17,507 bases of DNA. It comes from Acidobacteriota bacterium. Its GTDB lineage: Bacteria > Acidobacteriota > UBA890. Made by a program: the position numbers and the translations under genes. Shown here piece by piece: positions 1-7,492 of the stretch; position 1 is the stretch's first letter; each line of letters opens with the position of its first letter. Under the pieces are notes generated by a model. That model had not been told where the DNA came from, made no database searches, and worked only from the letters and a program-made list of their open reading frames with translations. Location of the stretch: assembly GCA_002722645.1 (NCBI GenBank), contig PBML01000049.1:1-17507 (forward strand). The letters run 5' to 3'.

Positions 1-1
1 T

Positions 2-262
2 GGCGGTCTGGCATTTGCTGGTGATGTCGACCGCTACTTTCGCGCCTACGATGTCAAAACAGGGGATGTGCTCTGGGAAACTCGCTTGGGCACATCGGTT
101 CAGGGCTTCCCCGTCACTTACGAAATGGATGGTGTGCAATATGTTGCGGTTTCTGCTGGCGTCGGCGGAGGCAGTCCGCGGACAGTCCCTCGTCTTCTTT
201 CACCAGAGCTGCGCCATCCACGCGGCGGCAACTCACTCTATGTCTTCAAGTTGCACCAATAG
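2..262 (+). CDS. PQQ-dependent dehydrogenase (quinoprotein), C-terminal fragment
   Basis: This is the last 86 codons of a gene whose start lies left of the window. The reading frame is open from base 2 to a TAG stop at 260-262. The peptide contains DRYFRAYDVKTGDVLWETRL followed by GTSVQGFPVTYEMDGVQYVA and a glycine-rich GVGGG turn. The AYDxxTGxxLW motif is the tryptophan-docking repeat of the eight-bladed propeller of PQQ-dependent alcohol and glucose dehydrogenases. The GxPxTYExDGxQYVAV stretch is typical of the last blades of methanol/ethanol-dehydrogenase-like quinoproteins. Such enzymes oxidise alcohols or sugars in the periplasm and pass electrons to cytochrome c or quinone. The substrate cannot be told from this fragment. 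The family assignment is firm; the exact enzyme is not. Confidence 0.85.
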   Translation, partial: GGLAFAGDVDRYFRAYDVKTGDVLWETRLGTSVQGFPVTYEMDGVQYVAVSAGVGGGSPRTVPRLLSPELRHPRGGNSLYVFKLHQ

Positions 263-275
263 CAAGGGTGGTAAG

Positions 276-302
276 AGCCTGATGTACTTATGTTGTCAGG
301 CT
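276..302 (+). terminator. Possible weak terminator hairpin after the quinoprotein gene
   Basis: AGCCTGA at 276-282 pairs perfectly with TCAGGCT at 296-302 (7 bp, 13-nt loop), beginning 14 bases after the quinoprotein stop. No T tract follows, so a Rho-independent terminator is only a weak inference. Confidence 0.3.
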
Positions 303-451
303 GAGTAAGGGCACGGCCACATTTCGCCAGGAGTCTGCTCGGTCCAGTTCCTCTAATAGCAGGTCGGCGAGAACCTGCCCGACAGCACCAAAATTAAGAA
401 AATGTCAGCCGTGTTGACCACGGCCTCCAGCTTACCTAACCTCGGCGGATC

Positions 452-471
452 TTCACACGTGTCCGTGTGAA
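452..471 (+). promoter_or_regulatory. Perfect inverted repeat in the leader of the amidohydrolase gene
   Basis: TTCACACG at 452-459 and CGTGTGAA at 464-471 form an 8-bp perfect inverted repeat around a 4-nt centre (TGTC). It ends 9 bases before the AGGAG ribosome-binding site at 481-485 of the next gene. It could be a protein-binding operator or an RNA hairpin in the 5' leader. No T tract follows, so it is unlikely to be an intrinsic terminator. Confidence 0.4.
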
Positions 472-492
472 ATCGGAACCAGGAGACTCTCC

Positions 493-2244
493 GTGCCCCA
501 TCGCCCCTTTTCAATTGTGTTTTCCCCACCCTTCACGTTTTTTTTAATCATTGCCTTTGTTTCGCTAGCATCCGGCATCGGCTGCACCCCAGCAAACGAC
601 GTTGAACCTGCCAGCATGGTCATCTACAACGGGAAGGTGGTTACTGTCGACGACACCATGCCTGAAGCCAACGGAATCGTCATCAATGGTGATCGCATCG
701 ACCTTGTTGGGTCTAACACTGAGGTAGAGGCCTACATTGGACCAGAAACCAAGGTGATTGACCTTCAGGGCAACCTGGCAATTCCCGGATTTATTGAGGG
801 GCATGGGCACTTCATGGGGATCGGTTCCAACGCATTGAACCTCGACCTTCTGGATGCTACGAGTTGGCAAGGTGTCGCTGACATGGTGGCGACGGCGGTC
901 TCCGAAGCTCAACCAGGCCAGCTGATTGAAGGCCGTGGCTGGCACCAGGAAAAAATGGGGGACCTGGACGAGTCGAACACCGTGCGAGGATTCCCAACCC
1001 ACGACGTAATTAGTGAGGTGAGTCGAGAGAATCCAGTGATCCTGCGCCATGCTTCCGGCCACGCGACGTTCGGTAACGCCTATGCCATGGAGCTTGCCAG
1101 TGTCGACCGCAACACCATGCAGCCGGAGGGCGGCGAGATCATCTTGAACAATACTGGCGAACCCATTGGAGTCTTCGTTGAACGCGCCTCAGGCGTAATT
1201 AACCGTGCCCGCAGAAATATGGAAAGCCGGATGACTGACGATGACAGATCGGCTCGGACCTGGCACGAGATGGAACTTGCGTCCCAAGAAGTTATCAGCA
1301 AGGGAATCACTAGCTTTCAGGACGCCGGCTCGGGATGGAGCACGATCGAGATGTTCAAGCGAGGCGTCGACGAAGACGCCTTGCAGGTGCGTCTGTGGGT
1401 GATGGTAAGAGGTGAGAACCTCGACGCTGAAACATTAAAGGCTAGACGACTTATCGGTTACGGAAATCACATGCTGACAGTGCGCGCCATCAAGTTGGCC
1501 ATCGATGGAGCGCTCGGCCCACGGGGAGCCTGGCTACTCGAGCCTTACAGTGATGAACCAGCCAGTTCCGGTCATAACACGGGTGACCTAGTGGAAATCG
1601 AGGCAACAGCGAACCTGGCAATCGAGAACGGCTATCAGCTGTGTGTCCATGCCATAGGCGATCGCGGCAACCGTGAAGTGCTCGACATCTACGAACGAAC
1701 CTTCAAAGCACATCCTGAAAAGGCGCCCGGCGCACGCTTCCGGATCGAACACGCGCAACACATCCATCCCGATGACGTTCCACGCTTCGGCGAGCTGGGT
1801 GTAATTCCCGCGATGCAAGCGGTCCACTGTACCTCCGATGCACCATGGGTGACGCCTAGACTGGGGGTAGAACGCGCCGGGAACGGAGCCTATGTCTGGC
1901 AGGACTTAATGCGTAGCGGTGCAGTAATAACCAATGGCACCGACGCCCCGGTCGAGCGTGTCGATCCAATCGCCTCGTTCTACTCCAGCGTCACCCGCAA
2001 GCCAACAACTGGGGAAGCCTTCTACCCAGAGCAAGCAATGAGCCGTACCGAAGCATTACGCTCTTACACGCTCAACAACGCCTTCGCAGCGTATGAGGAC
2101 CATGTAAAGGGATCTATCACCGTGGGCAAGCTCGCCGACATAACGATTCTGGACCAGGACATCATGACGATTCCCTCAGAGCAAATCAAAGACGCCAAGG
2201 TTCTTTATACGATCATCGGCGGCAGGGTCCTCTACCAAAGGTAA
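493..2244 (+). CDS. Exported amidohydrolase, YtcJ-like (amidohydrolase family 3), probable lipoprotein
   Basis: The 583-aa protein belongs to the amidohydrolase superfamily, YtcJ/family 3 branch, metal-dependent hydrolases of amide or related bonds. Visible motifs are the β-strand-1 metal site GFIEGHGHF (H104, H106), a candidate bridging lysine in RAIKLAIDGALGPRGA (K334), CVHAIGDRG (H386), RIEHAQHI (H420) and NGTDAP (D484). These match the metal ligands and catalytic aspartate of the family in order. Length is normal for the family. The GTG start at 493 has a good AGGAG 7 bases upstream. The N-terminus has a hydrophobic segment ending LASGIGC (C31), a degenerate lipobox, so the enzyme is probably exported and perhaps lipid-anchored. 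It seems to be a single-gene unit. The substrate is unknown; family members act on amides, formamides or cyclic compounds. Confidence 0.9.
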   Translation: MPHRPFSIVFSPPFTFFLIIAFVSLASGIGCTPANDVEPASMVIYNGKVVTVDDTMPEANGIVINGDRIDLVGSNTEVEAYIGPETKVIDLQGNLAIPGFIEGHGHFMGIGSNALNLDLLDATSWQGVADMVATAVSEAQPGQLIEGRGWHQEKMGDLDESNTVRGFPTHDVISEVSRENPVILRHASGHATFGNAYAMELASVDRNTMQPEGGEIILNNTGEPIGVFVERASGVINRARRNMESRMTDDDRSARTWHEMELASQEVISKGITSFQDAGSGWSTIEMFKRGVDEDALQVRLWVMVRGENLDAETLKARRLIGYGNHMLTVRAIKLAIDGALGPRGAWLLEPYSDEPASSGHNTGDLVEIEATANLAIENGYQLCVHAIGDRGNREVLDIYERTFKAHPEKAPGARFRIEHAQHIHPDDVPRFGELGVIPAMQAVHCTSDAPWVTPRLGVERAGNGAYVWQDLMRSGAVITNGTDAPVERVDPIASFYSSVTRKPTTGEAFYPEQAMSRTEALRSYTLNNAFAAYEDHVKGSITVGKLADITILDQDIMTIPSEQIKDAKVLYTIIGGRVLYQR

Positions 2245-2273
2245 GTACATCGAATCGCAACATGAAGTCTCGA

Positions 2274-2300
2274 CGGGGCAGGCAGCGAATCGCTGCCCCG
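2274..2300 (+). terminator. Hairpin downstream of the amidohydrolase
   Basis: CGGGGCAG at 2274-2281 pairs with CTGCCCCG at 2293-2300 (8 bp, 11-nt loop), 30 bases past the amidohydrolase stop. Only two T residues follow, so it is an imperfect intrinsic terminator. An alternative inner fold, GCAGC/GCTGC, uses the same bases. Confidence 0.5.
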
Positions 2301-2463
2301 TTGCTGTGACTACCCCGCAGCTTGCCCTCGTTGCAATTATCTTCCACTGCTAGACCAGCTTGTCTCGCCTCGCCCGTTCCCAACGGCTAAACTAAAAAAG
2401 CCGTTGCCAAGCAGGCACCGCTCTTTTTTGATCGTCAAACCTCTGCCAACAGCCAGCACGATC

Positions 2464-2694
2464 ATGGACCCAGAGCATCTCAAATCTCTTATTGAAACCG
2501 GTATCCCTGGAGCCCATGTCAGCGTGCAAGATCTCACTGGAACGCGTGACCACTTCGGCGTCCAGGTAGTTGCCAATGCGTTCGCCGGCAAAAGCCTGGT
2601 CGAACAACACCAGATGGTCTATCGAGCCGTCGGGCAGGAACTGACCAACGCTGTGCATGCGCTGCAAGTGCATACGACGGTCCCAGAGGAGTAG
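2464..2694 (+). CDS. BolA family protein (IbaG/YrbA-like)
   Basis: This 76-aa protein resembles short BolA-like proteins: an N-terminal helix (DPEHLKSLIETGIPGAHV), then DHFGVQVVANAFAGKSLVEQHQ, then MVYRAVGQEL and NAVHALQVHT. The pattern HF-x-V-x-VV-x-x-x-FxGKSLVxQHQxVY and the late conserved His (H in VHAL) are characteristic. BolA proteins bind a shared [2Fe-2S] cluster with CGFS monothiol glutaredoxins and take part in iron-sulfur trafficking or iron sensing in the cytoplasm. The gene lies 4 bases upstream of exactly such a glutaredoxin, which strongly supports the call. The ATG at 2464 gives the usual N-terminus; a TTG at 2404 in frame would add 20 residues of no family resemblance. No strong ribosome-binding site is visible. 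Confidence 0.88.
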   Translation: MDPEHLKSLIETGIPGAHVSVQDLTGTRDHFGVQVVANAFAGKSLVEQHQMVYRAVGQELTNAVHALQVHTTVPEE

Positions 2695-2698
2695 AACC

Positions 2699-3025
2699 AT
2701 GTCCAGCGAACTGAAACAACAGGTCGAAGACTTGATCGTCAATAACCCGGTGCATGTGTTCATGAAGGGCACACCGGAGTGGCCACAGTGTGGTTTCTCC
2801 AAGGCCACCTGTGATGCCTTGCGTTCAATTGACGTGCAGTTCACTGCCACAAATGTCCTCGAAGATCTCGACGATTACCGGGCTACCCTGCTGGATGTGG
2901 CGGCGTGGCCTACTATTCCACAGGTATTTATTGGCGGTGATTTCGTCGGCGGTTGCGACATAGTCCTCGAAATGCTTCGCAACGGCGAACTTGAAGAAAA
3001 AATTGGTGCCCTCACAGAAGAGTAA
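2699..3025 (+). CDS. grxD: Monothiol glutaredoxin, CGFS type (Grx4/GrxD family)
   Basis: The 108-aa protein has the signature of class II glutaredoxins: KGTPEWPQCGFS with the single active-site cysteine C31, then WPTIPQVFIGG (cis-Pro P74, after the W70-P71 pair) and GGCD (residues 84-87), which contacts glutathione. E. coli GrxD is 115 aa, so the length is normal. These proteins hold a glutathione-ligated [2Fe-2S] cluster as homodimers or as heterodimers with BolA and deliver it to target apoproteins. The ATG at 2699 begins 4 bases after the BolA stop. Its ribosome-binding site GAGGAG lies inside the last codons of the BolA gene, so the two are almost surely translated from one mRNA. A start further upstream at 2657 would overlap BolA and is less likely. 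Confidence 0.95.
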   Translation: MSSELKQQVEDLIVNNPVHVFMKGTPEWPQCGFSKATCDALRSIDVQFTATNVLEDLDDYRATLLDVAAWPTIPQVFIGGDFVGGCDIVLEMLRNGELEEKIGALTEE

Positions 3026-3199
3026 GTTGTGGGAGCGCTAGTAGCAGACGCGAAGGTCCTTATTTATGACCCGTCTACCTGGAAACTGACCCGAAACACT
3101 AGCAGTGACGCGGTCAAGAAGAGCGTCAAGTTTGGCGCAGGCAAGGGAGACTGAAATCCTGATTCCCGGGACCACAGTTTGCTGTCTGGCCCGCCGCTC

Positions 3200-4531
3200 A
3201 TGAACAACCCGCCGCCGGTAACCTCCCGCGAGATCTGGGGCTGGGGTCTCTACGACTTTGCAAACTCGGCGTTCGCCACCAGCATTCTGGCCGTCATTTT
3301 CAACCGTTATTTTGCTGAGCAACTAGCGGGCGGTGAAGACGGTGTCGTGCTCGACCTCTTCAGCATCACCCTAAGAGTTCCGGGCGTCACGTTCTTTACC
3401 TATACCTTGGCGGCAGCCATGCTGGTAGTCGCGCTGTTAGCACCAGTATTGGGTGCCATCGCCGACTCGTCGGGTACAAAGAAGCGGTTCCTCGCATTCT
3501 TCTGCTATATGGGCGCCGGCGCCACTGCCATGTTGTATTTCGCCAATGAGGGTCAATACTGGCGTGGTGCGATTTTTTTCCTCGTGGCACAGGTTGGCTT
3601 CGCGGCTGCCAATATTTTTTACAATGCTTTTCTGCCAGAGATCTCGACCCCGAAAAATATAGGCTGGATCTCTGGCTTCGGCTTTACGCTTGGCTACCTC
3701 GGCGGGGCCATCATGTTGGCACTGAATCTGGTGATGCTGGGCTACCCTCAGTGGCTTGGTTTCGCTGACCCGTTCAGCCCTCAAGACACCTTCCTGTCAG
3801 TGGCTTTATGGTGGGCAGTGTGTGCGCTGCCTACTTTCCTGTGGTTGAAGGAGCGTCAGTCGGCGATCCAGTTAACACCTGGGAAGTCTTACGTAAGGAT
3901 TGGTATCCAGCGGGTCGCCAAGACATTTTCCAACATCCGCCGTTACCGAGAACTAACAAAGTTCCTCATCGCATTCTTGATCTACAACGACGGCATTCAA
4001 ACAACCGTTGTTATCTCAGCAATCTTCATAGACGAGGTCCTTGGGATGTCAGATGGCATGATCCTGGGGCTGTTTCTCGTCATTCAAGCGACAGCGTTTG
4101 TCGGCGCGTTAATCCTGGGGGCGGCAAGCGACTACATCGGCAACAAACGAGTTGTTTTACTAACCCTTGTAGTCTGGACGACGGTTGCGGTTTGGGGTTA
4201 CTTCATCGGCATTACAGGGAACACGCAAGCGGAGGTATGGGGTCTCGGCATCGTCGTTGGGTTGGTGCTCGGGGGTAGCCAGTCCGCAAGCCGAGCAATC
4301 CAGGGTACGTTCACTCCGGTGGGCAATAGCGCCGAGTTTTTCGCCTTCTATGGCATCGCGGGGCGCTTCTCTTCGGTGTTGGGCCCGTTAACCTATGGAA
4401 GTGTCTATGCGCTATTAGGGGCACGTCCCGCGATTCTTTGTCTAGCGGTGTTCTTCATCATAGGACTCCTCATCTTGCTGACCGTCGATGAGAAGGAAGG
4501 ACAGCGTCAAGCCAAAATGGCCGTGGCGTAA
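3200..4531 (+). CDS. MFS transporter, UMF1 (Atg22-like) family
   Basis: The 443-aa hydrophobic protein has about 12 predicted membrane segments. It begins with REIWGWGLYDFANSAFATSI, the hallmark N-terminal motif of the UMF1 family (bacterial relatives of yeast Atg22, a vacuolar amino-acid exporter). Other family features are PVLGAIADSSGTKKR after the early helices, GAASDYIGNKR in the second half, and a late LGGSQSASRAIQGTFTP followed by EFFAFYGIAGRFSSVLGPL. The substrate is not known for bacterial members; amino-acid or small-solute transport is possible by analogy. The ATG at 3200 was chosen because it places the motif near the N-terminus; a TTG at 3179 adds 7 residues. Neither has a clear ribosome-binding site. 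It follows the BolA-Grx4 pair by 174 bases, so cotranscription is possible but not shown. Confidence 0.9.
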   Translation: MNNPPPVTSREIWGWGLYDFANSAFATSILAVIFNRYFAEQLAGGEDGVVLDLFSITLRVPGVTFFTYTLAAAMLVVALLAPVLGAIADSSGTKKRFLAFFCYMGAGATAMLYFANEGQYWRGAIFFLVAQVGFAAANIFYNAFLPEISTPKNIGWISGFGFTLGYLGGAIMLALNLVMLGYPQWLGFADPFSPQDTFLSVALWWAVCALPTFLWLKERQSAIQLTPGKSYVRIGIQRVAKTFSNIRRYRELTKFLIAFLIYNDGIQTTVVISAIFIDEVLGMSDGMILGLFLVIQATAFVGALILGAASDYIGNKRVVLLTLVVWTTVAVWGYFIGITGNTQAEVWGLGIVVGLVLGGSQSASRAIQGTFTPVGNSAEFFAFYGIAGRFSSVLGPLTYGSVYALLGARPAILCLAVFFIIGLLILLTVDEKEGQRQAKMAVA

Positions 4532-4610
4532 GGCAAGCGGAACTCAGCCTCGATCTCTGGCGAGCAGACGATCACGGCTCTTCAACCGATACAGCGCACA
4601 TGTTGTAACA

Positions 4611-4654
4611 GCGAGGCGCCAGAGGGCCCGCTCTTCCTCCCTCTGCGGCCTCGC
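4611..4654. terminator. Long hairpin between convergent genes, possible bidirectional terminator
   Basis: Bases 4611-4626 and 4639-4654 form 16-nt arms (GCGAGGC..CAGAGGG against CCCTCTG..GCCTCGC) pairing at 14 of 16 positions, with one two-base internal mismatch and a 12-nt loop. It sits between the stops of the UMF1 transporter (+) and the metalloprotease (-), where a shared terminator would be expected. There is no T tract on either side, so it may act as an mRNA 3'-end stabiliser or a factor-assisted terminator. Confidence 0.5.
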
Positions 4655-4670
4655 CATCAACAACCCCACA

Positions 4671-7361
4671 CTACCGCCAGAACAGTTCGTCCTGAGAGCA
4701 GTACGGTTCCAAGCTCAGACTGCTGAAGCCAGCACCAGACCAAGAACCTAGGTAGTCCAATGCAGGCTCACCAATCGGCGCGCCCGGAGGCGCTCCCGGG
4801 ATCACCACCTGCGTGTAGACGGCGCCCGGTCGCGACAGAAAACGCTCGATATCACGGGACACTAGATTGTAATGGGGCTCGTCATCCGCATAGACACCGT
4901 CCTCTGATTCGATGCGGGCGTTTAAGCGTTCGAGAGCAAAAGTCGCTATGGCGCGAACCTGAGGCATCTGCGCTGACCCGGCGAGCCGCATGAGATGTTC
5001 GGCCACAACGCGCTCCACGGCACGATTGATTTCCGCTTCGTATCCGTTCGTTGGCTGCGCTCCGAAGGTCGCTTCGACGAGTTCATCAATGACCTCACCC
5101 AGCCCTGGCAGAGACTCAGTGACAGCGTGCTGCTGAACAAGACGCGCGGCACGCTGGCCGTTGAGGATCTCGCTAACCGTATGGTCGGCCGCCACTACAG
5201 CGGGTGTGATCACATCAAAGGAAGATCCCGTGTAGCGAGGAAATAGCTCGCGGCCGCCACCGAAACCCGTCGGACGCGGCGGCAGCATCGTTACCACGGT
5301 GTCGGGAAGGGCCAGCTCGTCGGATGAGATGGTCGCCAGCAAGGCATCAAGCGCGACCATCTGATCTTCGCGCGATATCGGTTCCACCGGCGTCCGCCCA
5401 TCCCCTCGTAGGGAGTAAATGTAGTCGATGCCGCCAAGAGGCGAAGCCGCGGCCGAAACCTGGTAGCGATGGTGAAGGTAAAGCGGTACAAGCACCTCCT
5501 CCATCATTGCCATAGGCTGACCCAGCTTGATATTGCGCTCGCCGAAGCGATCCAGCGCGGCGCGGCGCACCTCCATCATGCGGTTGAGCTCAACGGCCGG
5601 ATCAGCGCCGTTGGACCACTGGTTGACGCGTGGATTGGCGCTCATGTCCTGGTTGGTCATGTAGCGCAGGTCCTGTTCCCAAGCCTCGGCAAGGATTACC
5701 TGTAAGGCCTCGGACTCGTCGGTCCCGTCGGGAAAGTCCTGGTAACCATAGGCAACTCCGATTTTGTCCCACTCACCAATCTCAAGCTCGTAAACCTCAG
5801 AAAAATCGAAGGTGCCGTCAGCATTCAGGGTAATCAAGGGATGCGGGTAATCCATGACCGACGTCCGGCCCTGAGAGCTGTCGTAGTAGTTGTGCCCAAA
5901 GCCGATCGTATGGCCAACCTCGTGGGCTGATAGCTGACTGACCCGGGACAGAGCCCAGTCGGCAAGCTCGGGAGGGGTCTCGTCACCGTTGACGTAAGGC
6001 GCAAGTAAACCCTCGGCGATCATGTAGTCTTGCCGCACGCGCAGCGAGCCGAGCGTCACCAAGCCCTTCATGATCTCGCCAGTACGCGGGTCGGTAACTC
6101 CCCCACCGGTGCTCCAGCCGCGCGTCGAGCGGTGTACCCTGTTAATGACGTTGTAGCGGATGTCGTGGCTGGAAACGTCGGGCGGGCGCATTTCCACCTG
6201 GAAGGCATCACGATAACCGGCCGCTTCGAACGCCTGGTTCCACCAGCGCGCACCCTCCAGCAGAGCCGTTCTCGTCGGTTCGGGTGTCCCGGGGTCAAGG
6301 TAGTAGACGATCGGTTCCACCGCGGCTGACACCGCGGCGGTGGGATCAACCTTTTCGAGGCGATGCCGGCGAGCATGACGCTTGACCAGCGGCGTTCCCA
6401 GCGCTACCGAATAATCCTGATAACTTACCGAGCCAAGACTTGAGCGGGGATCATACTCGCGCGGTGTGTAGTCGTCGTCAGGAAGTTGGACGAAAGCGTG
6501 GTGAACACGCAGGGTCGGTGCCGCCCCAGATGCGGCAACCGCACCCACCCCTTCAAACGAGCCGCCGCGACCACCACGGCCGCCGCCGCGGCCACCACCG
6601 CCGCCACCACCACCGCCGGTAACGAAGGTGAGCGAGGCTTCCATCTCAGTGTTTGCGGGGAAGTTCATCGTCATCGCCCGATAGACCGCGCTGCGACTAG
6701 ACTCGACTCGATAGCCACCGAGCCGGTTGGCAATACCAGTGTGATCGGCCAACAGGTAAGGAGTCATATCGACAAGCACCCGGTCACCAGTTTGCGCTGC
6801 TGGCGTCCACCCCCAGTGAATCGCTGGCGCAAACGCGTCAGTGACTGCACGGACCTCTTCGACGTTGTCGGAACTTGAGCGGAAACTGTAATTGGGCTGC
6901 ACCATGAAGATTTTCGGCCCAACTCTCTCAAAGTAGATAATTCGGTTGCCTTGCGATGCCCCGCGGTCAAGGCCTATATCATTCGACCCAAGACCGGCGG
7001 CGAGACCAGTGAGATTGAGAAGCTCCTCATTCCAGCGGTTGATCTCCATGAACAATTGACCGGCCTCGGCATCCCAGTACATCGGCATGAACCCGTCCAT
7101 TTTCTCCATGCCGATGGTACGAGTTTCAATTGTCAGAGGCGTGCCTTCCTGCTGGCCACTTCGCTGTGCGCGAATGGCGGCCCGAAACTCAGCTTCCCAG
7201 CCGGTAGCCGAAGCACTTTCGGACATCCAGCCTTCGGCGGCAAGGCTTGTAGCCGTGGCCGAGCGACTCAAAATCATCGGCGGAAGCACGAGAGCCATCG
7301 TAAATGCGAGAGTCAGAAATCGTGCAATCCGATTTGGGGTTGGAAATCGGTGATAAACCAT
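4671..7361 (-). CDS. Exported zinc metalloprotease, DUF5117/Met-zincin type
   Basis: The 896-aa protein starts with a signal-peptide-like segment (ARFLTLAFTMALVLPPMIL). Residues about 90-260 resemble DUF5117: FMPMYWDAEAGQLFMEINRW, GLGSNDIGLDRG, IIYFERVGPKIFMVQPNYSF. The catalytic part carries the extended zincin motif HEVGHTIGFGHN with H480, E481, H484 and H490, followed by SVMDYPHP, whose Met supplies the Met-turn of metzincins. This order matches the DUF5117 plus Met-zincin proteins of many environmental bacteria, which are about this long. The physiological substrate is unknown; extracellular or periplasmic proteolysis is inferred. The ATG at 7361 has a strong AGGAGG (complement of 7371-7376) 9 bases upstream. 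An unusual Gly/Arg-rich run (residues 249-267) interrupts the N-terminal half. It is divergent from the MFS gene at 7493. Confidence 0.92.
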   Translation of the reverse strand: MVYHRFPTPNRIARFLTLAFTMALVLPPMILSRSATATSLAAEGWMSESASATGWEAEFRAAIRAQRSGQQEGTPLTIETRTIGMEKMDGFMPMYWDAEAGQLFMEINRWNEELLNLTGLAAGLGSNDIGLDRGASQGNRIIYFERVGPKIFMVQPNYSFRSSSDNVEEVRAVTDAFAPAIHWGWTPAAQTGDRVLVDMTPYLLADHTGIANRLGGYRVESSRSAVYRAMTMNFPANTEMEASLTFVTGGGGGGGGGRGGGRGGRGGSFEGVGAVAASGAAPTLRVHHAFVQLPDDDYTPREYDPRSSLGSVSYQDYSVALGTPLVKRHARRHRLEKVDPTAAVSAAVEPIVYYLDPGTPEPTRTALLEGARWWNQAFEAAGYRDAFQVEMRPPDVSSHDIRYNVINRVHRSTRGWSTGGGVTDPRTGEIMKGLVTLGSLRVRQDYMIAEGLLAPYVNGDETPPELADWALSRVSQLSAHEVGHTIGFGHNYYDSSQGRTSVMDYPHPLITLNADGTFDFSEVYELEIGEWDKIGVAYGYQDFPDGTDESEALQVILAEAWEQDLRYMTNQDMSANPRVNQWSNGADPAVELNRMMEVRRAALDRFGERNIKLGQPMAMMEEVLVPLYLHHRYQVSAAASPLGGIDYIYSLRGDGRTPVEPISREDQMVALDALLATISSDELALPDTVVTMLPPRPTGFGGGRELFPRYTGSSFDVITPAVVAADHTVSEILNGQRAARLVQQHAVTESLPGLGEVIDELVEATFGAQPTNGYEAEINRAVERVVAEHLMRLAGSAQMPQVRAIATFALERLNARIESEDGVYADDEPHYNLVSRDIERFLSRPGAVYTQVVIPGAPPGAPIGEPALDYLGSWSGAGFSSLSLEPYCSQDELFWR
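6561..6617 (-). repeat. GGY/CGY trinucleotide tract coding for a Gly/Arg-rich run
   Basis: Nineteen codons (residues 249-267 of the metalloprotease) read nine Gly, then Arg, three Gly, Arg, two Gly, Arg, two Gly. On the + strand this is a run of GCC, ACC, GCG and ACG triplets. Such tracts can gain or lose whole triplets by slippage without shifting the frame. It most likely codes for a flexible exposed loop. Confidence 0.85.
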
Positions 7362-7468
7362 GTGGGTCAGCCTCCTGATGAACTGCCAGTGAATGAATCG
7401 AAGTTCGGGGCCCTAGTTTGACAAGACTTTGCGCTTTCGCCAACCGGGCCAGTGGTGCCATCCTTGGA

Positions 7469-7492
7469 TGGTGGATCGGATAAGCTCCACCA
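7469..7492 (+). promoter_or_regulatory. Inverted repeat abutting the start codon of the second MFS gene
   Basis: TGGTGGA at 7469-7475 and TCCACCA at 7486-7492 form a perfect 7-bp inverted repeat with a 10-nt loop. The 3' arm ends at the base immediately before the ATG at 7493. In RNA it would place a stem across the ribosome-binding region; in DNA it could be an operator. No good Shine-Dalgarno sequence is seen outside it. Confidence 0.4.

Noticed and set aside
565..1062. 165-codon minus-strand open frame inside the amidohydrolase
   Set aside because: It is antisense to conserved metal-binding motifs, and the product shows no domain.
6440..6878. Open frames on the + strand across the Gly-rich tract of the metalloprotease
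   Set aside because: They are antisense shadows of a well supported metalloprotease; their Ala/Thr or Arg/His runs are just the other strand of the GGY repeat.
7418..7446. TTGACA at 7418-7423 as a -35 box for the second MFS gene
   Set aside because: No acceptable -10 hexamer is found 15-19 bases downstream (sequence there is GC-rich).
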